Positions 30,949 to 40,295 are shown, numbered from the stretch's first letter. The stretch: DNA of 42,633 nt from JBAWAP01 sp049589355 (GCA_049589355.1 JBAWAP010000133.1:1-42633), one strand, 5' to 3'. Translations and numbers: made by a program. The notes: generated from the sequence alone by a model not told the origin.

Positions 30949-31764
30949 ATGGCATTGGCGAGGAAAGGTGTTGGCCCAGCCCTCTGCCTGATGTGCCTCT
31001 TGCTCTTTGTTGGCTGTAATAGAGGTCCGGTAGAGCTTCCGGAACCCGTTCACCTCAAGGTGGCTGGCTCTACCTCCATGCAGCCTCTGGTAGAGGAATT
31101 GGCCCAGGCCTATACTGGACGCTACAAGCATGTGACCATCACCGTGGATGGCGGGGGCTCGCTTCTGGGAATCGAGCTGGTTCGCCAGGGCCAGGTGGAC
31201 ATTGGGATGACTTCGTGGAAGGAGTCAGAAGTCGAACCGCTCTGGTCAACGCCCATTGCCCTTGACGGCATCGCCATCGTCGTCCACTCCCAGAATCAGG
31301 TGGAAGGGTTGACGTTGCTCCAACTCAGGGACGTCTTCTTTGGCCGGGTCTGGGACTGGAAGGATGTGGGAGGGCAAACGGGGGAGATCGTGACGGTCAG
31401 CCGCGAGGACAGTTCGGGGACGCGGGCGGTTTTTGAGGACCTGGTGATGAAGGGGAAGCGGGTCACTCCGACGGCGGTGGTTATGCCTAACAGCCGGGCC
31501 GTAGTCGAGTATGTGGCGGAGCATCCGGAGGCTATCGGCTACGTATCTATGGGCCATCTCTCTCAGGAGGTCAAAGCCCTGAAAATCGAGGAGGTGGTGC
31601 CGACTCCGACAAGCGTCCGCCGGGGCGAGTACCACCTGTTTCGCCCTCTCTTCCTGGTAACACGCCAGGAGCCAACGGGCGAAGTCAAGGGCTTCATTGA
31701 TTTCGTCCTCAGTCCAACGGGGCAATCCATCGTGGGGAGAAAATACGGGCGAGTGCAGGAGTAA
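30949..31764 (+). CDS. pstS: Phosphate-binding lipoprotein, PstS-like
   Basis: 271 residues. The signal peptide ends in the lipobox FVGC, followed by VAGSTSMQPLVEELAQAY and VSREDSSGTRAVFED, the phosphate-contact motifs of PstS proteins. No pstCAB genes follow; the next gene is on the other strand and convergent 14 bases away. It lies directly after uppP, whose reaction releases phosphate outside the membrane. It could feed a transporter encoded elsewhere or sense phosphate. Confidence 0.85.
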   Translation: MALARKGVGPALCLMCLLLFVGCNRGPVELPEPVHLKVAGSTSMQPLVEELAQAYTGRYKHVTITVDGGGSLLGIELVRQGQVDIGMTSWKESEVEPLWSTPIALDGIAIVVHSQNQVEGLTLLQLRDVFFGRVWDWKDVGGQTGEIVTVSREDSSGTRAVFEDLVMKGKRVTPTAVVMPNSRAVVEYVAEHPEAIGYVSMGHLSQEVKALKIEEVVPTPTSVRRGEYHLFRPLFLVTRQEPTGEVKGFIDFVLSPTGQSIVGRKYGRVQE

Positions 31765-31778
31765 CCATGGTGCCTGCG

Positions 31779-32399
31779 CTACGAGAGGAAGGGGTTGCTG
31801 CGCCGCTCGCGACCGATGGTTGTAGCCGGGCCGTGGCCGGGGTAGACCGTCGTTTCATCGGGCAGAGTCAGCAGCTTCTGAATGGATTCCATCAGGACGC
31901 TGTAGTTGCCGCCAGGCAGGTCGTAGCGGCCCATGCCCATGTTGAAAAGGATGTCGCCGTCGAAGAGCACGCCTTCTTCTTCGCTGTAGAGGCAGATGCT
32001 GCCCGGCGAGTGGCCCGGCGTGTGCAGAACCTGCAACTCGATCTTGCCCACGGTCAGCACCTGGCCTTCATCCAAGATCATGTCAGCCGGGGGACTGGCC
32101 TTGCCCATTATTCCGAAAAAGAGGGCTCCGCCGCCCTTGGTCAACATGGGTGCGTCGGCGGAGTGGATGGCCAGGGATGCTCCTGTGGCTTTCACCACTT
32201 CCTTGTTGGCCAGCGTATGGTCGAAGTGGCCGTGAGTGTTGATGACGTATTTTATCTTCAGGCCCAGCCGTTCCACCTCGGCCAGGATGAGCTTTGCGTC
32301 TCCGCCGGGGTCAATGATGGCTCCCTCTTTTGTATCCTCGCAGCCCACGATGTAGCAGTTGGTCTGGAGCAGGCCGACACACAGCATCTTTACTATCAA
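31779..32399 (-). CDS. MBL-fold metallo-hydrolase, GloB-like
   Basis: 206 residues. The metal-binding motif THGHFDHTL, the downstream HTPGHSPGSICL and DGDILFNMGMGRYDLPGG and the final YPGHGP are characteristic of hydroxyacylglutathione-hydrolase-like enzymes. The exact substrate is not known; in bacteria without glutathione these proteins act on other thioesters or sulfur compounds. The start is a TTG at 32399 with GGGAGGAA at ideal distance; the in-frame ATG at 32387 is too far from it. Confidence 0.88.
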   Translation of the reverse strand: MIVKMLCVGLLQTNCYIVGCEDTKEGAIIDPGGDAKLILAEVERLGLKIKYVINTHGHFDHTLANKEVVKATGASLAIHSADAPMLTKGGGALFFGIMGKASPPADMILDEGQVLTVGKIELQVLHTPGHSPGSICLYSEEEGVLFDGDILFNMGMGRYDLPGGNYSVLMESIQKLLTLPDETTVYPGHGPATTIGRERRSNPFLS

Positions 32400-32417
32400 G
32401 CTTTCCTCCCAATATAA

Positions 32418-32491
32418 CCAGTGATCAGTAAACAGTTATCAGTAATCAATAAACCACTGATCACTGTTTACTGAGTACTGATCACTGATAC
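32418..32491. repeat. CAGTGAT-type 7-bp repeat with inverted arms, copy 2
   Basis: CAGTGAT, CAGTAAA, CAGTTAT and CAGTAAT repeat every seven bases and are then followed by inverted units (ACTGATC, ACTGTTT). It is the same type as 21929-22022. Confidence 0.85.
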
Positions 32492-32547
32492 TAGCGTGGC
32501 CCCTATTATATCGGTTCAGTCTCCGTTGTCAAACGGCCTTGCCACAG

Positions 32548-32575
32548 TAGGGGCAATCCCTCGCAGTTGCCTCTG
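32548..32575. repeat. Short hairpin repeat (GGGGCAATCC type)
   Basis: AGGGGCAAT and its imperfect complement GTTGCCTCT pair around a small loop. It belongs to the family at 2866 and 13895. It lies just upstream of the ctpA promoter. Confidence 0.55.
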
Positions 32576-32604
32576 TTGCCAAGCGGGGCCAAATCTGCTA
32601 TAAT
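32576..32604 (+). promoter_or_regulatory. Sigma-70 promoter of ctpA
   Basis: TTGCCA (32576-32581), a 17-base spacer and a perfect TATAAT (32599-32604) lie 45 bases ahead of the start codon. Confidence 0.75.
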
Positions 32605-32649
32605 CTAGGCAGTGATAGGCATTACAAACAGTTGAGAGGGGTAAAGCAA

Positions 32650-33840
32650 ATGCGAACATTTCTCAAGGCGTTAGTGGCGATTGTGTTGGTGGCGGTAATT
32701 GCCGGGGCATCCTTCCTGGCGGGTTTCGGAGTCGATCAGCTCATTGGCCCTACCCGAGTCCAGCCCAAAGCCGGCGAGCCAGAGCAGTTCGATCTCTTCT
32801 GGGAAGCATGGCAGATCGTAGAGCAGGAGTTCTTCGGCGAGTTGCCCGATCCCAAGGAATTCACCTACGGTGCCATCCAGGGTGTATTGAGGGCCCTCGA
32901 TGACCCAGCCACCATACTGGTGGAACCCATGACCTCGGAAGATCAGATGCTCGAGCTGAGCGGGGCCTACGAAGGGATCGGAGCAATTGTGTCAGTAGAC
33001 GACAAAGACCAGGTGATCATTGTTTCACCCTTTGATGGTTCCCCCGCCATGCAGGCAGGCATCAGAGCTGGGGACGTAGTCCTCAAGGTTGACGATGTGG
33101 CGGTCACGGGCATGCCGCTGGAGGACGCTGTGCGCCTCATCCGTGGCCCCAAGGGCACGAGGGTACGCCTTACCATCATGCGGGAGGAGGAGGCCGAGCC
33201 CCTGGTGATCGAGGTAATCAGGGACAAGGTTGAGTTGGCAACCGTGGGCGGGATGGTCTTAGAAGATGGTATTGGCTATGTGCGTATTGCCCTCTTCAGC
33301 GAGCGGACAAGCCAGGAATTGAGGGAAACCTTGCGGGAGCTGATGGACGAAAACGTAGCGGGTTTGATACTGGACCTGCGCAACAACCCTGGCGGCGTTT
33401 TTCCCTCCGCAGCCATCGAGGTGACCAGCCAGTTCTTGGATGAGGGCATTATCACCTACGAGCAGTATAGCGATGGCCAAGAGCAAGCTTACCGCGTCGA
33501 ACGAGGGGGCTTGGCTACGGATATCCCCCTTGTGATCCTGGTTAACCAAGGCACCGCCAGCAACTCAGAGGTTGTGGTGGGGGCCCTTCAGGATCATGGC
33601 CGCGGGGTGCTCATCGGCGAGAAAACCTTCGGCAAAGGCTCGGTACAGCGTGTCCACGAGCTGAGCGACGGATCCGGCCTGCACGTAACCATCGCCTTGC
33701 TGCTGACCCCCGACCGTCACCCCATCAATGGGGAGGGCCTCACTCCCGACATCGTGGTGCCCTTCACTGAGGAAGACTATTTACAGGGTAGGGATCCCCA
33801 GCTCGAGCGAGCTATGGAGTATCTTAAGACCGGCCGCTGA
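32650..33840 (+). CDS. ctpA: Carboxyl-terminal processing protease, S41 family
   Basis: 396 residues from the ATG at 32650, with GAGAGGGG upstream. An N-terminal membrane or signal segment (about 5-27) is followed by a linker, a PDZ domain (about 105-190) and the S41 catalytic domain. The Ser/Lys dyad is near S304 (GTASNSEVV) and K329 (TFGKGSVQ). Such proteases trim exported proteins from their C-termini, often regulating wall hydrolases. The last codons (YLKTGR) and the stop are duplicated downstream at 34646-34667. Confidence 0.94.
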   Translation: MRTFLKALVAIVLVAVIAGASFLAGFGVDQLIGPTRVQPKAGEPEQFDLFWEAWQIVEQEFFGELPDPKEFTYGAIQGVLRALDDPATILVEPMTSEDQMLELSGAYEGIGAIVSVDDKDQVIIVSPFDGSPAMQAGIRAGDVVLKVDDVAVTGMPLEDAVRLIRGPKGTRVRLTIMREEEAEPLVIEVIRDKVELATVGGMVLEDGIGYVRIALFSERTSQELRETLRELMDENVAGLILDLRNNPGGVFPSAAIEVTSQFLDEGIITYEQYSDGQEQAYRVERGGLATDIPLVILVNQGTASNSEVVVGALQDHGRGVLIGEKTFGKGSVQRVHELSDGSGLHVTIALLLTPDRHPINGEGLTPDIVVPFTEEDYLQGRDPQLERAMEYLKTGR

Positions 33841-33841
33841 G
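33820..33841 (+). repeat. 22-bp direct repeat, left copy (end of ctpA)
   Basis: This 22-base segment, which includes the ctpA stop, matches 34646-34667 at 21 of 22 positions. The two copies bracket the TumE-type cassette. Confidence 0.88.
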
Positions 33842-33915
33842 ATCGGCGGGCACAGAGGACAATATCGAGCCACTGCTGACCAAATCCCAATAGCCAAGAT
33901 ACAAGGAGAGAAAAA

Positions 33916-34233
33916 ATGGCCCGATTGGTGTTTACCAAAGATAATCTACCGACGCCGGAGGAATTCGAGCGCATGCTAGCCGACGCGATAGAAAAAAGCA
34001 ATCCAGTTGATGAACTAGTGGAGCTTGCTCAGGAACTGTACGAACTGGAGCAAGAATTCGGAATGAAGTCAGCCGACTTCTACGAGAGATACCAGCATGG
34101 GGAGATGGGAGATAGCCAAGAGGTGATGCACTGGGCAATGCTTTATCAGTCCTTTCTGGAGCGTAAGAAGCGGGTCGAAGCTGCTTTGGTACGAGAAGCT
34201 GTCTGGCGCGAAATCGAACCCGTCCCGGTGTAG
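33916..34233 (+). CDS. Probable antitoxin partner of a TumE-type toxin
   Basis: 105 residues, largely helical and acidic (PTPEEFERMLADAIEK, ELVELAQELYELEQEFG). CAAGGAGAG lies just ahead of the ATG. The downstream gene follows after 7 bases and is a DUF6516-type protein, so the pair looks like a toxin-antitoxin operon, with this small protein as the antitoxin. No DNA-binding motif is obvious. The role is inferred from position and size. Confidence 0.55.
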   Translation: MARLVFTKDNLPTPEEFERMLADAIEKSNPVDELVELAQELYELEQEFGMKSADFYERYQHGEMGDSQEVMHWAMLYQSFLERKKRVEAALVREAVWREIEPVPV

Positions 34234-34240
34234 AGCGGCA

Positions 34241-34666
34241 ATGCATCAGTATCTCACCCGCATTTACGCTACTCTCTACTCACGTGGAGATGTGGAGATC
34301 CAGTTTCTTTATTCCGAGCAGCCCACTCGGCTGGATGGGCGGGTTCGGGGTCGGCTACGTTTCTATGATGGCTCGACTCTGACCTTCGAGGAAAAGGTCA
34401 TCAAACGTGGGAGAAGCATCGAAAAAATCTCGTACCGCTATCACTACCAACACGCTGATGGAACGCTGGGCTTCCGTTACGACAACGCGCCACATCACCC
34501 AGAAGTGTTCACTTTCCCCGACCACATTCACATCGAAGGGCGTGTGGAGGCCACCGAGCCACCCGATTTGAGCGAGATACTGCGCAGAATTGATGGGCTG
34601 CTGTACCCAACTGGCCAGCAAGATGGCGCGCTGAACAACCAAGAATATCTTGAGACCGGCCGCTGA
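34241..34666 (+). CDS. DUF6516 / TumE-family putative toxin
   Basis: 141 residues. The family pattern is visible: a beta-rich N-terminal part, KISYRYHYQHADGTLGFRYD, NAPHHPEVFTFPDHIHIEG and a final PPDLSEILRRID. These proteins are annotated as TumE-family toxins of two-gene modules. The last residues, YLETGR, together with the stop codon come from a 22-bp duplication of the ctpA 3' end and are not part of the normal family. The toxin activity and target are not known from sequence. Confidence 0.7.
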   Translation: MHQYLTRIYATLYSRGDVEIQFLYSEQPTRLDGRVRGRLRFYDGSTLTFEEKVIKRGRSIEKISYRYHYQHADGTLGFRYDNAPHHPEVFTFPDHIHIEGRVEATEPPDLSEILRRIDGLLYPTGQQDGALNNQEYLETGR

Positions 34667-34667
34667 G
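34646..34667 (+). repeat. 22-bp direct repeat, right copy (end of the TumE-like gene)
   Basis: 21 of 22 bases equal 33820-33841. This copy supplies the last codons and stop of the TumE-like gene. Confidence 0.88.
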
Positions 34668-34763
34668 CACGAATTTCTTACCTTACGCAGAAGTATGCTG
34701 AGAGCTGCGAATGTCATCCACATTGAATAGCCAGCCAACCATCGCCTGAATGGAGATAGAGTT

Positions 34764-35609
34764 ATGAAAAAGCCCGTTAGGTTGTCTCTCATCTGCATAG
34801 TATTGGCCCTTTCATTGGCCGCCTGTCGGCAAACGCCGCAAGCGCCGGCCAGGCCGCCCGACCTTATCGAGGCTTCGGTTACTAGAGTCATTGATGGAGA
34901 CACCATCGAGGTAGAGATCGAGGGGGAGAGCTACAAGGTTCGCTACATCGGCATAGACACCCCTGAGCTACACCATCCTGACAAGCCGGTAGAGTACTAT
35001 GCTCAGGAGGCCTATGAGAAGAACCGGGAGCTGGTAGAAGGCAAGACGGTCTATCTGGAGAAGGACGTCTCGGAGACAGATCAGTACGAACGCCTCTTGC
35101 GCTATGTCTACATGGGAGACACCTTCGTAAATGCCTACCTGGTGCAGCATGGTTATGCCCTGGTATCAACCTATCCACCGGATGTCAAATACCAGGAGCG
35201 TTTCTTGGAGTTGCAGCGAGAGGCCAGGGAAGCTGGACGAGGGCTGTGGGGAGAGGTTCAGACGCAGGTATCGCGTGGTGAGGTGATCATTGACCCAGAT
35301 TGCTCCCAGTTCGATGCGCCTGGAGATGACCAACTTAACCCTAACGAAGAATATGTCTGTTTTACTAATCTGAGCGATCACCCTGTGGACATGACGGGCT
35401 GGCGCGTAGATCGCAGGCCCGACAAATCGTACAGCTTCCACGAATTCGTTCTGAACCCAGGAGCAAGCGTCAGATTGCACAGCGGTAATGAGATTGATAC
35501 ACCCACCGATTTCTATTGGGGTATTGGCGAAGCCATTTGGAGGAACATCCACGACGCTGCTTACCTATATGACGCCGATGGTAAGCTGATGGATGAGTAC
35601 TCGTGGTGA
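34764..35609 (+). CDS. Thermonuclease-like lipoprotein with a lamin-tail domain
   Basis: 281 residues. A signal peptide with lipobox LAAC is followed by a staphylococcal-nuclease domain (about 35-170; VIDGDTIEVEI, RYIGIDTPE, ERLLRYVYM) and a lamin-tail-like domain (about 185-281; YVCFTNLSDHPVDMTGWRV). It probably degrades nucleic acids outside the cell or at the cell surface. The lamin-tail domain is a common companion of exported nucleases and may bind DNA or the surface. A GGAG lies at normal distance from the ATG. Confidence 0.9.
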   Translation: MKKPVRLSLICIVLALSLAACRQTPQAPARPPDLIEASVTRVIDGDTIEVEIEGESYKVRYIGIDTPELHHPDKPVEYYAQEAYEKNRELVEGKTVYLEKDVSETDQYERLLRYVYMGDTFVNAYLVQHGYALVSTYPPDVKYQERFLELQREAREAGRGLWGEVQTQVSRGEVIIDPDCSQFDAPGDDQLNPNEEYVCFTNLSDHPVDMTGWRVDRRPDKSYSFHEFVLNPGASVRLHSGNEIDTPTDFYWGIGEAIWRNIHDAAYLYDADGKLMDEYSW

Positions 35610-35612
35610 CCG

Positions 35613-35646
35613 AGGTGCCGGGCACTTCCAAAAGTGCCCGGCACCT
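35613..35646. repeat. Perfect 15-bp hairpin after the nuclease gene
   Basis: AGGTGCCGGGCACTT (35613-35627) and its exact complement (35632-35646) enclose four bases. It starts four bases after the nuclease stop. There is no T-run. It may be a terminator or a REP-like element. Confidence 0.75.
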
Positions 35647-35656
35647 GTACGCAAAT

Positions 35657-35685
35657 TGGACAAATTCGCCAAGATGGTGTATACT
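35657..35685 (+). promoter_or_regulatory. Sigma-70 promoter of rpsT
   Basis: TGGACA (35657-35662), a 17-base spacer and TATACT (35680-35685) lie 29 bases upstream of the TTG start. Confidence 0.65.
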
Positions 35686-35714
35686 TACAGCAGTTTGGAA
35701 AGGGAGGCGAGGTT

Positions 35715-36002
35715 TTGGCTAACACTAGATCAGCTATAAAGCGAATCAGGAGCTCGGCTAGGAAGCGAGAGCGCAACCGGGTTTTTCGTTCCCAGGCTCG
35801 AACCTTTGTCAAGAAGACCAGAAGGCTTATCGCTGAGGGAAAGACCAAGGAGGCCAGGCAAGAGGCTCAACTCGCTATCAGTGCCTTGGACAAGGCGGCC
35901 GAGAAGGGCGTCATCCACAAAAACAAAGCCGCTCGCTACAAGTCGCGGCTGATGAGAAGGTTTAACCAAACAGCGTCAGAAGCCAACCAGTCTGCCCAAT
36001 GA
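35715..36002 (+). CDS. rpsT: 30S ribosomal protein S20
   Basis: 95 residues. It starts with a TTG: GGAGGCGAGG precedes it, and the product then begins (M)ANTRSAIKRIRSSARKRERN, the classic S20 N-terminus. The conserved KTRRLIAEGK and HKNKAARYKSRLMRRFNQ follow. S20 binds 16S rRNA early in assembly. A TTG start may limit its translation. Confidence 0.95.
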   Translation: MANTRSAIKRIRSSARKRERNRVFRSQARTFVKKTRRLIAEGKTKEARQEAQLAISALDKAAEKGVIHKNKAARYKSRLMRRFNQTASEANQSAQ

Positions 36003-36127
36003 GGGCGAGGCTTATAAAGGCTTGGATGGAGGGCATCGCTAGATTCACCCACGATGCCCTCTTATTTTCCGATTCACCTGGACACTTCTCAAGAGCCCAA
36101 AAGCAACGATCTGCTTGCTCAGACAGG

Positions 36128-36143
36128 AAAAACCAGGTTTCTC
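36128..36143. repeat. Half copy of the AGAAACCAGGTTTTT repeat
   Basis: AAAAACCAGGTTTCT here matches the arms of the larger inverted repeat at 42072-42172, and CAAAAGCAAC upstream is also shared. It lies in the rpsT-recA gap. Confidence 0.5.
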
Positions 36144-36201
36144 CATCAAAGGTCTGGTGGCGATTTCCCCCCGGTCAGTGCTGGGGTTTGAAAAGCAAGA
36201 T

Positions 36202-36230
36202 TTGCCTTTTCTCGATAATTGTTGTAAACT
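36202..36230 (+). promoter_or_regulatory. Candidate promoter of recA
   Basis: TTGCCT (36202-36207), a 17-base spacer and TAAACT (36225-36230) lie 46 bases ahead of the ATG. No LexA box could be recognised with confidence. Confidence 0.45.
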
Positions 36231-36275
36231 ATAAAAAGGTTAGCGGGATGCAAGTTAAATGTAGGAGATAGGGAT

Positions 36276-37358
<1,083 letters not shown>

Positions 37359-38016
37359 CCTCGCTGCTGAGAGCGTTCTGAGGGGACCGGCGGGGAAATC
37401 CAATGGCCCCTGCTCATGTACAAATCACTTGAAGGCAGAGGAGCCTTCGACCTATTTATCAATGGCTCGTGAGCCACAGCTATCAATTGCGAAATGTCAG
37501 TGGAGTCCCATTGGCACAGCATGCAAAGCCTTAACTTCGCCGTTCTGCCCTGCACAAGAGTATCAGTGGATCCCAAATTGCTCTGAGGGGATTGCCAAAT
37601 CCTCGCTCTTGGCCTGGATCTGGCGCTTTTCCTGAGCTTGTCGAAGGGATCCAGGCCAAGCGAGATTGGATCTACTGAGTATATAGAGGTTATCCTTGCG
37701 AGATCTGAATCCATCTTCACCCTCTCCCGGAAGGATTAGGACGCGTGTGTTCAAAGCGTGTGCCATTGGACATCTGGTATTGAGCTCGCCCAGGCGACCT
37801 CCCTCATCCGAGTCGAGGCGAATGCCACGAAAGGGCGAATCGGATGCGTGACAAAAGGCAGCAATCGCAAAATCAACATGTTGCGTTACTTGTCCTGTTA
37901 ATTCATTCTGGCGGCGAATGCTGCTAAACAAAGTATATCTGTCACCAGAGAGGATCTCTTCGCTCGTTGTTTAGGGCGGGCCGAAGCAATAAGCGCTCCT
38001 GCGCGCAAGCTCAGCG
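37359..38016. other. Gene-free, repeat-bearing spacer between recA and recX
   Basis: No coding frame is convincing. A 122-codon minus-strand frame at 37563-37931 is open, but it runs through a repeat and matches no family I recognise. Near 37602-37664 an inverted repeat (CTTGGCCTGGATC and its complement) encloses the CTGAGCTTGTCGAAGG core. A stretch GCCACAGCTAT near 37472 is complementary to the stem of the terminator at 38017. Confidence 0.5.
37602..37664. repeat. Inverted repeat enclosing a CTGAGC..CGAAGG core
   Basis: CTCGCTCTTGGCCTGGATC and GATCCAGGCCAAGCGAG pair with one bulge; the loop contains CCTGAGCTTGTCGAAGGG. It is a palindromic repeat of the family seen in ade. Confidence 0.75.
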
Positions 38017-38054
38017 ATAGCTGTGGCAACCAATTGCCACGGCTATTTTTGTTT
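38017..38054 (+). terminator. Rho-independent terminator immediately ahead of recX
   Basis: A 13-bp stem with one G-U pair (ATAGCTGTGGCAA / TTGCCACGGCTAT) and loop CCAA is followed by TTTTGTTT. It ends 15 bases before the recX start codon and overlaps its likely leader, so it could be the end of the recA transcript or a recX attenuator. Confidence 0.8.
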
Positions 38055-38069
38055 GGAAGTTATTCGGCT

Positions 38070-38711
38070 ATGGCCGGGACGATAACCGCTCTGAAGATCC
38101 AAAAGAGGAACCCCCAGCGGGTCAACGTCTTCTTAGACGGTCGCTATGCCTTCAGCTTGGCAGCCATTGAGGCGGCCAAGTTGCGGCGTGGCCAGGTCCT
38201 CTCCGATGAGGACATCGAGGGGTTAAAGGAGAGGGATTCTTTTGAGAAGGCCCACGACCGCGCTTTGCGCTTTCTATCCTACCGCCCACGTAGCGAAGCC
38301 GAGCTGCGCCGCTACTTGCAGGGCAAAGCTGTACCCCCTACCATCGAAGAAGAGGTGATCGAGCGCCTAACGAGGGCCAAGCTGTTAGATGACCTGGCCT
38401 TCGCCCGTTATTGGGTGGAGAACAGGGAGAGCTTCAATCCGCGCGGTTTGCGCATGTTACGCTATGAACTTCGCCAGAAGGGCCTGAGTGAGGATACAAT
38501 CGCTCAAGCGCTGATGGATCTCGACGAGGAAGAAAGTGCCTATCGAGTCGCCCTGCGACGAGGCCGCAGGCTGGCTCACCTGGACCAGGTATCCTTTCGC
38601 AAGAAGCTGGGTGCGCACCTGTTGCGACGTGGCTTTTCACACGAGGTGGTTAACCTGGCAGTGGAACGCACCTGGCAGGAACTTAGAGCGGAGGGTGAAA
38701 ATATATTATGA
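38070..38711 (+). CDS. recX: RecA regulatory protein RecX
   Basis: 213 residues from the ATG at 38070 with GGAAG upstream; the frame is open to 38034, but that part overlaps the terminator. The three-helix repeats of RecX are visible (RALRFLSYRPRSEAELRRYL, RLTRAKLLDDLAFARYWVEN, GLRMLRYELRQKGL). RecX blocks RecA filament growth. It is 15 bases ahead of rny and probably cotranscribed with it. The strong terminator just upstream suggests separate control from recA. Confidence 0.93.
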   Translation: MAGTITALKIQKRNPQRVNVFLDGRYAFSLAAIEAAKLRRGQVLSDEDIEGLKERDSFEKAHDRALRFLSYRPRSEAELRRYLQGKAVPPTIEEEVIERLTRAKLLDDLAFARYWVENRESFNPRGLRMLRYELRQKGLSEDTIAQALMDLDEEESAYRVALRRGRRLAHLDQVSFRKKLGAHLLRRGFSHEVVNLAVERTWQELRAEGENIL

Positions 38712-38726
38712 AAGCGAGGATGAGGG

Positions 38727-40259
38727 ATGAACGAATTTACCTTGACTATTGCAGGTTCTGTGATTGCTCTCCTGGTCGGATTGATTCTAGGCTATCTGCT
38801 CAACCAATATCTGAGCCGGTCACGGGTGGAATCGGCCGAGGCGGGAGCCGAGCGTTTGCTGGCTGAGGCTCAAACTAAGTCTAAGGAATTGGTCCTGGCG
38901 GCGAAGGACGAGGCCCTGAAGATCCGCGGCCAAGCCGAGACAGAGGCCAAGAAAAAGCGCCTTGATTTCCAAAAGGAAGAAGAAAGGCTGCAAAGGCAGC
39001 GAGAGGCTACCGACCACAAGATGGAACGCATTGATGGAAGAGAGCACCAGCTCAATAAACGCCAGAGCAGGCTGGATCGCCTGCAGAACGAGCTGGAGAA
39101 GCTGCGCCAAAAGAGCGTTCAGGAGCTGGAGAGGGTATCGAACTTGACCAGGGAGGAAGCAAAAGAGCTGTTGTTACAGACCATCGAGGGGGAAGCTCGC
39201 CAGGATATGGCCCGTGTGATCAGGGAAGTAGAGGCCCAGGTCAAAGAGGAAGCCGAGAGTCGAGCCCGGGAGATCATCACTATGGCGATTCAACGGTTCG
39301 CCTCCGATCAGGTGGCGGAAAGGACGGTCTCTATGGTGCCTTTGCCGGGCGACGAGATGAAAGGGCGCATCATCGGCCGTGGCGGGCGCAATATCCGCGC
39401 CATTGAAAAGGCCACCGGGGTGGACGTGGTAGTGGATGACACGCCCGAAGCAGTGATCCTCTCCAGCTTTGACCCTGTACGGCGCGAGGTAGCCCGTGTG
39501 GCTTTGAACAAGCTGATCTTGGATGGTCGCATCCACCCTGGCCGCATCGAGCAGATGGTGGAGAAGTCTCAGGAGGAAGTAGAGGCCGTCATCCGCGAGG
39601 AAGGGGAGCAGGCAGCTTATGAGGCTGATGTGCCCGGTCTGCCCCCTGAACTGATCGAGTTGCTGGGCCAGCTCAAGTTCCGCACCAGCTACGGCCAGAA
39701 CGTTTTGGCTCATTCGCTGGAGACGGCTCATCTTGCAAGTATGATGGCCGCCGAATTGGGGGCTGATGTTGCCCTGGCCAAGAAGGCAGGGCTTTTGCAC
39801 GACATCGGTAAGGCCGTTGACCACAGAGTGAATGGTCCCCATGCCGCCATCGGCGCTGATATAGCCAAGCGATTGGGCATGTCCGAGAAGATCGTAAACT
39901 GTATCGCTGCTCACCACGGCGAAGAAGAGTACCAGTGCCTGGAGGCCGTCCTAGTCGAAGCTGCCGATGCTATCTCCGGTGCCCGCCCTGGCGCCCGCCG
40001 CGAAAGCCTGGAGAGCTACCTCAAGCGTGTTAAGGCCTTGGAGGAAGTAGCCGATTCCTTTGATGGCGTGGACCAGGCTTATGCCATTCAGGCTGGCCGC
40101 GAGATAAGGATCATGGTCAAACCTGGAGAGATTGATGACTTGGCCGCCATACAGCTCTCCAAGAATATCGCCAAAAAGGTGGAGGAAAGCCTGGAATATC
40201 CAGGCCAGATCAGGGTCACTGTCATCCGTGAGACAAGAGCTGTAGAATACGCTACGTAG
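38727..40259 (+). CDS. rny: Ribonuclease Y
   Basis: 510 residues, the normal size. An N-terminal membrane anchor (about 6-28) is followed by a long coiled coil (about 35-190), a KH RNA-binding domain (GRIIGRGGRNIRAIE, about 212-226) and an HD phosphodiesterase domain with HDIG (about 358-361) and AAHHGE. It starts mRNA decay at the membrane. A GAGG precedes the ATG. Confidence 0.97.
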   Translation: MNEFTLTIAGSVIALLVGLILGYLLNQYLSRSRVESAEAGAERLLAEAQTKSKELVLAAKDEALKIRGQAETEAKKKRLDFQKEEERLQRQREATDHKMERIDGREHQLNKRQSRLDRLQNELEKLRQKSVQELERVSNLTREEAKELLLQTIEGEARQDMARVIREVEAQVKEEAESRAREIITMAIQRFASDQVAERTVSMVPLPGDEMKGRIIGRGGRNIRAIEKATGVDVVVDDTPEAVILSSFDPVRREVARVALNKLILDGRIHPGRIEQMVEKSQEEVEAVIREEGEQAAYEADVPGLPPELIELLGQLKFRTSYGQNVLAHSLETAHLASMMAAELGADVALAKKAGLLHDIGKAVDHRVNGPHAAIGADIAKRLGMSEKIVNCIAAHHGEEEYQCLEAVLVEAADAISGARPGARRESLESYLKRVKALEEVADSFDGVDQAYAIQAGREIRIMVKPGEIDDLAAIQLSKNIAKKVEESLEYPGQIRVTVIRETRAVEYAT

Positions 40260-40295
40260 TCATCAAACCAGATTGTTAGCTCTTGGCGGGGTAGA

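Noticed and set aside
37563..37931. Minus-strand frame of 122 codons between recA and recX
   Set aside because: It runs through a palindromic repeat, has no ribosome-binding site and resembles no family I know. A decayed gene cannot be excluded.
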